From NCBI GenBank assembly GCA_905212505.1, contig CAJMEO010000036.1:1-5204 (forward strand): a stretch of 5,204 bases of DNA, written 5' to 3'. The stretch's first letter is position 1, and every line of letters begins with the position of its first letter. The position numbers and the translations under genes are program-made. The notes beneath the pieces were generated by a model that was given only the letters and a program-made list of their open reading frames with translations, had not been told where the DNA came from and searched no databases. Of the stretch, positions 1 to 4,401 are shown piece by piece. The DNA comes from an uncultured Christensenella sp. Lineage in GTDB: Bacteria > Bacillota > Clostridia > Christensenellales > UBA1242.

Positions 1-42
1 CCCAAGCATTAGTTGCGGGTTCGATTCCCGCTACTTGCTCCA
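1..42 (+). tRNA. tRNA-Gly (CCC anticodon), 3' part only
   Basis: The T arm is intact: GCGGG (15-19), loop TTCGATT (20-26) and CCCGC (27-31). It is followed by the acceptor 3' strand TACTTGC (32-38), discriminator T (39) and an encoded CCA (40-42). Counting back through a four-base variable loop (11-14) and the 3' anticodon stem (6-10) puts the anticodon at bases 1-3, reading CCC, with AA at tRNA positions 37-38. The CCC anticodon and the U73 discriminator both fit glycine. The 5' half (acceptor, D arm, 5' anticodon stem) lies outside the window, so the first anticodon base is the very first base available and the isoacceptor call rests on this counting. Confidence 0.85.
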
Positions 43-48
43 AATTTA

Positions 49-79
49 AACCCTAACTTTATTGTTAAGGTTTTTTATT
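49..79 (+). terminator. Rho-independent terminator of the tRNA unit
   Basis: AACCCTAAC (49-57) pairs with GTTAAGGTT (64-72) with one C/A mismatch and a six-base loop. The stem runs into TTTTTTATTT. It begins seven bases after the CCA end, so it most likely ends the tRNA-Gly transcript. Confidence 0.75.
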
Positions 80-197
80 TCGTTTTCATTTTTCATAAAA
101 AGATTAATATAAAATGAAATTTTAAAATTTTTTATGTTAAACAATAAAAAATAACACAAATAAAAGAGAAAGAATTTGTTTGACAAAAGCGTAGAAT

Positions 198-240
198 AAA
201 AAAGGACTATTGAAAAGTGCGTCAATATGTCCTTTTTTTT
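198..240 (+). terminator. Strong hairpin with T tract, no upstream gene (possibly bidirectional)
   Basis: AAAAAAGGAC (198-207) pairs with GTCCTTTTTT (229-238), and TATTGA (208-213) pairs with TCAATA (222-227), leaving one bulged T at 228 and an eight-base loop. The T run continues to 240. Because both flanks are A/T runs, it could stop transcription on either strand. No gene on either side obviously needs it: the tRNA already has a terminator, and the next gene starts downstream. It could be the end of a small RNA or a remnant of a lost gene. Confidence 0.65.
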
Positions 241-302
241 AATTTTAAATTTAAATCAGTGCAAAATTTTATTTAGTTGTTCTCGGTGTAAAAACTGATA
301 GA

Positions 303-320
303 TGTCACATCAATGTTACA
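303..320. promoter_or_regulatory. Candidate operator: two TGTnACA motifs one helical turn apart
   Basis: TGTCACA (303-309) and TGTTACA (314-320) are each near-palindromic TGT-n-ACA units 11 bases apart. The first is nested in an 11-base palindrome, GATGTCACATC (301-311). They lie about 95-110 bases upstream of the membrane protein start at 415. The regulator is unknown, and such short AT-rich motifs can arise by chance. Confidence 0.3.
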
Positions 321-367
321 GGAAGACATTCTATTAAATTTTTTGCGTGTATTGCGTATTATATTAA

Positions 368-396
368 TTGCTTAAATGAACAAAAAATGATAAAAT
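368..396 (+). promoter_or_regulatory. Candidate promoter of the membrane protein gene (weak)
   Basis: TTGCTT (368-373) and TAAAAT (391-396) are 17 bases apart. However, the predicted start of transcription near 403 would fall within the ribosome site AGGGTG (402-407), leaving an unusually short leader. The real promoter may lie further upstream, for example with TATTAT (357-362) or TATATT (360-365) as the -10 box, but neither has a good -35 box. Confidence 0.3.
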
Positions 397-414
397 ATCT
401 TAGGGTGAAAAATA

Positions 415-1356
415 ATGAATATACAAATGTTTAATTTATGGTATTGGTTTTGGTTAATTATCAGCATAGGCTCAACTGTGGGTTTGTATTTTTTGTTGAG
501 GAACAAAAGTTCAAAAACGCAAAAAATTGTTTTATTTTCAATTTTGGTGCTTGGGGTTATTGCACATTTCACAAAATTTCTTTATCCACCATATTCAACT
601 GACCAGTCAAGATTGTTGCGAGATTCTTGGTTTATTAATATTTGCGGAGCCAATATATTTTTGTTTCCATTTATGTTTCTTTCAAAAAGTGAACGAGCAA
701 AAGACTATATGTTTTATTTAGGCATTCTTGGCGGATTTATCTCGGTGTTATATCCTCTTGAACCTTTGCAAAAAGTTAATCAAGCAGCTGAGGTTTTTGA
801 CATTATAAGATTTTATTTTCATCACACTTTGTTGTATGCTGTGCCATTATTGATGGTTGTTTTTAAATTGCACAAATTAAGCTATAAAAGGGTGTTTTGG
901 TGTCCGGTATATTTGCTTTCGGTTATGTTGTTTATAATGCTAAATCAAATTTTGCAAAGTGAACTTGGTTTTATTCCTTTGAGAAATAATGATATGTTAA
1001 ACATAAATTATAAAAATTCATCACTAATTTGGGGCCCGGGAAGTGAAAAGTTTGCTGTGTTGTTCACGGCGTTATGTCCCAAAATTTTCAAAACCATTCC
1101 GTTTGGAGAGTTTGCAGGGCAAACAAAATATTGGCCATGGTTTTGGTTGATTGTTCCAGCATTTGTATATTTAGTTCCAATTTGCTTTGGCTTATCTCTT
1201 ATATTTGATTTCAAAAATTTTAAAACAGACTTAAAAAAATTAAAAGCAAAATTTTTTTCAAAAAAGAATGGCGAAAAAAATTCAGAATGTAAAAATTTTG
1301 AAAGCGAAGCAGATAAGCAATTGACTGAAACAGGTAAGGATGTTGCAAAGACTTAA
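415..1356 (+). CDS. YwaF/TP0381-family polytopic membrane protein (TMEM164-like)
   Basis: This is a 313-residue integral membrane protein with about seven membrane helices, near residues 9-27, 37-55, 74-89, 99-113, 134-150, 159-180 and 239-264. The pattern matches the YwaF/TP0381 family (related to eukaryotic TMEM164): NICG with Cys77, an FHH motif with His136-His137 after an FxxxRF-like stretch, a K-R-V-F-W opening of helix 6, and YWPWFW at 239-244 opening the last helix. Human TMEM164 is reported as a phospholipid acyltransferase using a Cys and a His about 60 residues apart; Cys77 and His136/137 have the same spacing, so a lipid-acyl role is possible but unproven here. Two regions go beyond the usual compact family form: a long loop (about 181-238, with NSSLIWGPG) and a charged tail (267-313) rich in Lys and Glu. 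The ATG start follows AGGGTG at seven bases. No clear terminator separates it from the next gene, which has its own promoter. Confidence 0.75.
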   Translation: MNIQMFNLWYWFWLIISIGSTVGLYFLLRNKSSKTQKIVLFSILVLGVIAHFTKFLYPPYSTDQSRLLRDSWFINICGANIFLFPFMFLSKSERAKDYMFYLGILGGFISVLYPLEPLQKVNQAAEVFDIIRFYFHHTLLYAVPLLMVVFKLHKLSYKRVFWCPVYLLSVMLFIMLNQILQSELGFIPLRNNDMLNINYKNSSLIWGPGSEKFAVLFTALCPKIFKTIPFGEFAGQTKYWPWFWLIVPAFVYLVPICFGLSLIFDFKNFKTDLKKLKAKFFSKKNGEKNSECKNFESEADKQLTETGKDVAKT

Positions 1357-1411
1357 AACTTAAAAATTTTTTGCAAAAGTGTTAATATTTAATTTTTTTT
1401 GTTAAAATATA

Positions 1412-1420
1412 TGTTATAAT
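1412..1420 (+). promoter_or_regulatory. Extended -10 promoter of the LuxR-type regulator gene
   Basis: TGTTATAAT is a perfect extended -10 element (TGn plus TATAAT). The -35 position (around 1392-1397) is only a T-rich run, which extended -10 promoters tolerate. The predicted start near 1427 gives a leader of about 24 bases carrying AAGGAG (1439-1444), six bases before the ATG at 1451. Confidence 0.65.
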
Positions 1421-1450
1421 AAAAATATATTAAACAACAAGGAGTAGTTA

Positions 1451-2413
1451 ATGTCAATATTTTACGGAGTTGCATGTTTTCTTTCGCTAGTATTGTTAGT
1501 GGCTTATTTTTTTGTGGACAAAAAACAAAACAAATGGATAATGTGTTTGTTTATTTCTGTTTTTATTTGCAATTCAGGATATTTTACATTGTCTCTTTCG
1601 AAGAATCTAACATTAGCCCTTATTGGCAATGCAATTGCATATCTTGGGAATGTGTTTTTGCCATACTTTATGTTTATGCTTATATTAGATGTTTGCAACA
1701 TAAAACATAGTAAAGTTCTTAAATATATACTACTTGTTATTGGTCTTGTTATGCTATTTATTGCAACTAGTGGTGGCTATTTGCCAATTTATTACAAAGA
1801 AGTATCTCTTGAAATTTTAAACGGTGGATCAAGGTTAGTAAAAGAATATGGAGTGTTACACAATTTATATTTTGTGTATTTGGCAGGATATATGACAACA
1901 ATGATTGTTGCAATCATCTATTCTGTAGTCAAAAAGAAAACCAACTGTAAAATGCAAGGCATATTTTTGTTGGTAGTTGTAATTGGTAATATGCTTGTTT
2001 GGCTTATTGAGCAATTTGTTGAACATCAATTTGAATTTCTTTGCCTTTCGTATATTATCAACGAAATGTTACTTTTACTTATGTATGGCATCTTGCGAGA
2101 AGATGAAAAGAAAATAAGCACGCCCAAACAAGAAAGCACTCATTCTGTCGATTTGTCCATAATAGATTTTGACGACAAATTTAGCGAAGAACAGATTGCG
2201 ATAGTATTTGAAAAATGGGAAAAAATAAACAGCCTCACCAAGAGAGAAAAAGAAATTTTGAAACATATGCTTCTTGGTGAAAAGCGAAAAGATATTGCAG
2301 TCAACTTGTTTATCTCCGACAGCACTGTCAAAAACAATATTACAAACATTCTAAGCAAACTTGCAGTTGCCAATCGGGAAGAATTGTGCAGAACTGCCAA
2401 AAAATTTATTTAA
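1451..2413 (+). CDS. Membrane-anchored LuxR-family transcriptional regulator (seven-helix sensor plus HTH)
   Basis: This is a 320-residue protein combining a membrane sensor with a DNA-binding domain. About seven membrane helices lie near residues 3-22, 29-47, 54-79, 89-106, 136-159, 167-188 and 194-213. Helices 2-3, with YFTLSLS, YLGN and a Pro in FLPYFMF, resemble the seven-helix input domain of 7TM histidine kinases. A hydrophilic linker (214-258) leads to a LuxR/NarL helix-turn-helix at about 259-316, with the hallmark LTKREKEIL, the DIAVNLFISDSTVKNNI recognition region and a closing AVANREEL. There is no receiver domain, kinase domain or ATP-binding motif, so it appears to be a one-component regulator that signals from membrane to DNA. 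The ligand is unknown. AAGGAG lies six bases before the ATG. It has its own promoter and terminator, so it seems monocistronic. The downstream lipoprotein gene is its most obvious candidate target. Confidence 0.85.
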   Translation: MSIFYGVACFLSLVLLVAYFFVDKKQNKWIMCLFISVFICNSGYFTLSLSKNLTLALIGNAIAYLGNVFLPYFMFMLILDVCNIKHSKVLKYILLVIGLVMLFIATSGGYLPIYYKEVSLEILNGGSRLVKEYGVLHNLYFVYLAGYMTTMIVAIIYSVVKKKTNCKMQGIFLLVVVIGNMLVWLIEQFVEHQFEFLCLSYIINEMLLLLMYGILREDEKKISTPKQESTHSVDLSIIDFDDKFSEEQIAIVFEKWEKINSLTKREKEILKHMLLGEKRKDIAVNLFISDSTVKNNITNILSKLAVANREELCRTAKKFI

Positions 2414-2423
2414 CAGATATTAC

Positions 2424-2455
2424 AATCCAATGGCGTTATGTTGTTGGATTTTTTT
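2424..2455 (+). terminator. Rho-independent terminator of the regulator gene
   Basis: AATCCAA (2424-2430) pairs with TTGGATT (2444-2450) around a 13-base loop, and the T run continues to 2455. It starts 10 bases after the stop codon, separating the regulator transcript from the lipoprotein gene. Confidence 0.75.
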
Positions 2456-2479
2456 ATTAAAATGATAAAGGTATAATTT

Positions 2480-2533
2480 TTAGGACATTTTAGGACTGAA
2501 TTTATGCAAAAAAAGGGACTATATAGGACTGAT
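2480..2533 (+). promoter_or_regulatory. Duplicated, helically phased GGAC direct repeats (candidate activator site)
   Basis: Four GGAC cores, all in the same orientation, begin at 2483, 2493, 2516 and 2526. They form two pairs, each with 10-base spacing, and the pairs are 33 bases apart. The right half of each pair is the same longer motif, TAGGACTGAATTT (2491-2503) and TAGGACTGATTT (2524-2535). The second pair reaches the -35 box of the lipoprotein promoter (2534-2539), a typical place for an activator that touches RNA polymerase. Paired same-face direct repeats suggest a dimeric regulator bound twice. The neighbouring LuxR-type regulator is the natural candidate by position only. Confidence 0.55.
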
Positions 2534-2563
2534 TTGTCATATCAAAACTTTAAAATATATGAT
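2534..2563 (+). promoter_or_regulatory. Promoter of the lipoprotein gene
   Basis: TTGTCA (2534-2539) and TATGAT (2558-2563) are 18 bases apart, close to the sigma-A consensus. The predicted start near 2570 gives a leader of about 57 bases that contains a hairpin (2580-2600). An isolated TATAAT at 2472-2477, upstream of the repeats, has no suitable -35 box. Confidence 0.6.
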
Positions 2564-2579
2564 AAAATATTAATGAAAA

Positions 2580-2600
2580 CCAAAATAAAATTTATTTTGG
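2580..2600 (+). repeat. Perfect 10-base inverted repeat in the lipoprotein mRNA leader
   Basis: CCAAAATAAA (2580-2589) and TTTATTTTGG (2591-2600) are exact reverse complements around a single A. In RNA this would fold as a hairpin with a few open loop bases. It is followed by AAAATTTTT and then the ribosome site AAGGAG (2611-2616). The nearby T run is short and offset, so it is a poor terminator. A role in mRNA stability, translation or protein binding to the DNA is possible. Confidence 0.5.
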
Positions 2601-2626
2601 AAAATTTTTAAAGGAGAGAAAAAATT

Positions 2627-3634
2627 ATGACAAAGAAAAAATCAATATTAACATTTGTTTTGGCAGTTTGTTTGATGATTCCAGCAATGTTTATGCTCAC
2701 TGCTTGTGGGCATAAACATAATGCAGTAGCGGAATGGTCAAGTGATGCTACATATCATTGGCATGTTTGTAAAGGCAAAAACTGTGAAGAACAACTTGAC
2801 AAAGCAGAGCACACTTGGGACGCTGGCGTTATTACGACAGAGGCAACCTTTCAAAACGCAGGTGAAAAAACCTACACCTGCTCCGTTTGTAAAAAAACGA
2901 AAACAGAAGTAGTCGCTTATACCAACTATGTCGACTTAAACTTCGTGGAAGATAAAGGCACACAAACTTACGTTAAGTTTACAGTGACCGAGGCGGACAC
3001 CTATTACTTCCGCTATGAAGTGAAGAATTGTGGCTTCGCCAACGGCTACTACTGGATAAATATGAATAAAGTCGGTGGCGGTTTGCAACAAACTGATACA
3101 ACCCACGCACAAGCCAAGATTTATGATGCAAACAAAAAACTTATTAAAACTGGTATGGTCACTCGTGCAGCTGGTCAATTTGGGGCGGTGGAAATCTCGA
3201 GCGACACTCCAGAAGTCGTCAGAGAATTGATGGAAAATGGTGTCAAATATCTTGAAATGCCTTTTGTCACTCCAGGAGAATATGAGATGGTAGTCACACA
3301 CTATCAAACGACCATTGCTACTCTTGAATACAGTGAAAGTGAAGGGGCTTTCTCAATAACAAATGTGGCATTATGGAACAACAGCTACAACTATTTCAAA
3401 CTTACATTAACTGATGAAATTCTGAACGGAAGTTCCGGTTCAGATTTGCAACTTGGTGCATATCCAACAACCGGTCTGACCTGGCAATTTCTTGATGCAA
3501 ACGGCAACCCTGTTGAAAAACAAGAAGGTGACAGCGACACCTATTACAGCGCACCTGAAGCAGGAACGTATTATATCGTCATCTATACCGGAACAAAACA
3601 AACGAGTGTGACGGTAAGCGCAAGCCTTGTCTAA
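2627..3634 (+). CDS. Surface lipoprotein with Cys/His-rich module and two beta-rich domains
   Basis: This 335-residue protein has a lipoprotein signal: KKK at 3-5, a hydrophobic stretch (7-23) and the lipobox LTAC with Cys27 as the lipidated residue, so it should sit on the outer face of the membrane. Right after Cys27 comes a Cys/His-rich module (29-96) with HKH, HWHVC (44-48), Cys53, HTWDAG (62-67) and a CSVC pair (85-88) followed by KKTKTE. This is a module I recognise from many Firmicute surface proteins, resembling a zinc ribbon. The rest looks like two beta-sandwich domains of the pre-peptidase C-terminal (PPC) type, about 98-230 and 240-333, with parallel features: YDANKKL then PGEYEMVV, and LDANGNP then AGTYYIVIY. 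No catalytic motif is visible; binding of a ligand or cell-wall material is inferred. AAGGAG lies 10 bases before the ATG. The gene ends in tandem stops, TAA TAG. Its base composition is clearly richer in GC than its neighbours. Confidence 0.8.
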   Translation: MTKKKSILTFVLAVCLMIPAMFMLTACGHKHNAVAEWSSDATYHWHVCKGKNCEEQLDKAEHTWDAGVITTEATFQNAGEKTYTCSVCKKTKTEVVAYTNYVDLNFVEDKGTQTYVKFTVTEADTYYFRYEVKNCGFANGYYWINMNKVGGGLQQTDTTHAQAKIYDANKKLIKTGMVTRAAGQFGAVEISSDTPEVVRELMENGVKYLEMPFVTPGEYEMVVTHYQTTIATLEYSESEGAFSITNVALWNNSYNYFKLTLTDEILNGSSGSDLQLGAYPTTGLTWQFLDANGNPVEKQEGDSDTYYSAPEAGTYYIVIYTGTKQTSVTVSASLV

Positions 3635-3681
3635 TAGAACGAAACGATTTGAAAATAGACTTGATAAAAATGACAAAATGT

Positions 3682-3727
3682 AAAGTATACGCAAACGCAG
3701 TTTTCGACGTTTGCGTATTTACTTTTT
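3682..3727 (+). terminator. Strong rho-independent terminator of the lipoprotein gene
   Basis: TACGCAAACG (3688-3697) pairs perfectly with CGTTTGCGTA (3708-3717) around a 10-base loop. After a two-base bulge the stem extends with AAAGTA (3682-3687) and TACTTT (3720-3725), ending in TTTTT. It lies 48 bases after the stop codon. Confidence 0.85.
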
Positions 3728-3734
3728 AAGGCGA

Positions 3735-3824
3735 ATGAAATGTAAAAGTGCTCGCAAAGAGTGGGCGCAACAAAAAAACAAACATTTTTACGAGATTAAA
3801 AAAGAGCCGTTTTTTGATGAATAG
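3735..3824 (+). CDS. Possible 29-residue peptide or gene remnant
   Basis: An ATG opens a 29-codon frame ending in TAG, encoding a basic peptide that starts MKCKSARKEW and ends KKEPFFDE. It begins just eight bases after the terminator T run. AAGG (3728-3731) is only three bases from the ATG, too close for a good ribosome site, and no promoter is evident between the terminator and the start. It is locally richer in GC than the DNA to its right, like the lipoprotein gene. I do not recognise it; a leftover piece of an older gene seems as likely as a real small protein. Confidence 0.2.
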   Translation: MKCKSARKEWAQQKNKHFYEIKKEPFFDE

Positions 3825-3887
3825 AAAGCTGTATGAAAGAAGATATTAACGAAATTGCAGGCTTTTGTTTTCAAAATTTATCTGATG

Positions 3888-4112
3888 TTAAAAATCAAAA
3901 TTGTTATACTTTATTTTTGTTTTGTATTCAAGTTTTATGCCGTAAGTTTTTTCATAAACATCTTGCCAAATGTTAAAATTTTGTTCCATAAGTTTTTGGA
4001 TTTGTTCTTGCTTGCTTAGTTTCGAGTTTGGATATATTGGCTTTGAAATGTGAATTGTATATTCTTGCACATTAAATCCATCTTCACCCAAAATGTCACT
4101 GTCTTGCAACGA
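3888..4112 (-). pseudogene. C-terminal fragment of a PlsC-type lysophospholipid acyltransferase
   Basis: About 74 codons on the minus strand resemble the C-terminal end of bacterial 1-acylglycerol-3-phosphate acyltransferases, enzymes that add the second fatty acid in phospholipid synthesis. Visible family-like pieces are QDSDILGEDGF, YTIHISKPIYPN, LSKQEQ, and a closing IWQDVYEKTYGIKLEY. The catalytic HxxxxD and the FPEG motif, which lie further upstream in the family, are absent: an in-frame stop (4113-4115) precedes the fragment, and neither motif is visible further right. The only possible start is a TTG (4107-4109) with no ribosome site or promoter. This is therefore a truncated, inactive remnant. 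Family assignment is from remembered sequence pattern, not a search. Confidence 0.6.
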
Positions 4113-4114
4113 TT

Positions 4115-4326
4115 ATGGCAAAATTTGCAGTTAAAAAGAAACTATGTGAAATTTTCTCTAAAGCATTTAATTTTCACATCATTTCACTTATTTGAGATTA
4201 ACTTATGGTGATTTTGTGCCATTATTACATTGTGAGATTTTACATGAGAATTTAAGAAAAACAAAAATATTTGATTCTAGACTTGAAAACGAGATTGAAA
4301 ATTCACAAAATCCAGTTATGTATTAA
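4115..4326 (+). pseudogene. Frameshifted C-terminal fragment of an unrecognised protein
   Basis: One frame opens with ATG at 4115 (MAKFAVKKKLCEIFSKAFNF) and stops at TGA 4193-4195. A second frame, shifted by -1, is open from 4171 to TAA at 4326. The second encodes 51 residues of protein-like sequence, with TYGDFVPLLHCEIL, HENLRKTKIFDSRL and a polar end NPVMY. Overlap of the two frames at 4171-4192 suggests a single original coding sequence broken by a frameshift. No ribosome site precedes the ATG, and the left end abuts the oppositely oriented acyltransferase fragment, so the N-terminal part was probably lost there. I do not recognise the family. A chance open frame in AT-rich DNA cannot be excluded. 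Confidence 0.4.
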
Positions 4327-4365
4327 AAATTATATTTCAAGTATTTTGCTCAATATAGACAACAA

Positions 4366-4401
4366 TAAAAAAACACATTAAGTAAAATTTACCTAATGCG
4401 T
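4366..4401 (-). terminator. Rho-independent terminator overlapping the stop codon of the 225-residue gene
   Basis: On the minus strand ACGCATTAGGTAAA (4401-4388) pairs with TTTACTTAATGTGT (4386-4373), a 14-pair stem with two G-U pairs if folded fully, followed by a run of seven T (4373-4367). The 5' arm contains the last two sense codons (ATT AGG) and the TAA stop (4391-4389), so terminating ribosomes would cover it. Confidence 0.75.

Larger units (their letters stand above)
80..414. other. Gene-free AT-rich spacer, about 335 bases
   Basis: No reading frame with a ribosome site is visible between the tRNA terminator and the membrane protein gene at 415. The spacer holds a strong hairpin with a T tract (198-240), an unpaired TTGACA (180-185) with no usable -10 box at 16-18 bases, two TGTnACA motifs (303-320), a direct repeat of TTGCGT (343-348 and 352-357), and the promoter and ribosome site of the next gene. 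Bases 84-160 are very AT-rich with weak inverted repeats that may be only compositional. Confidence 0.6.

Noticed and set aside
1..42. tRNA-Gly 3' end as an attachment site for an integrated element
   Set aside because: No second copy of the tRNA 3' end and no integrase gene is seen in the window.
180..197. TTGACA (180-185) with TAGAAT (192-197) as a promoter
   Set aside because: Only six bases separate the boxes, and the hairpin-terminator begins immediately after, so no useful transcript would result.
1357..1411. Terminator after the membrane protein gene
   Set aside because: The A/T runs here form no stem with G-C pairs; I could not support a terminator, so partial read-through into the regulator gene remains possible.
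387..2570. Identical 12-mer ATGATAAAATAT at 387-398 and 2559-2570, both near promoters
   Set aside because: Both are AT-rich -10 regions, where a shared 12-mer can easily occur by chance; the flanks do not match.
2936..3307. A 123-codon minus-strand open frame inside the lipoprotein gene
   Set aside because: It is fully antisense to a convincing lipoprotein, has no promoter or ribosome site, and its peptide matches nothing recognisable. It is a shadow of the GC-richer coding strand.
3824..3875. Hairpin AAAGCTG / CAGGCTTT as a terminator
   Set aside because: The stem has about seven pairs with a bulge and a loop over 20 bases, and the following T run is interrupted. It is too weak.
3833..3976. 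A 47-codon plus-strand frame starting MKEDINEIAG
   Set aside because: More than half is antisense to the acyltransferase fragment, there is no ribosome site, and its later part is a low-complexity run of Phe, Leu, Cys and Lys.
4171..4195. Programmed -1 frameshift in the plus-strand fragment
   Set aside because: No canonical slippery heptamer or downstream structure is evident in the overlap, and the fragment lacks a translation start, so decay is the simpler explanation.
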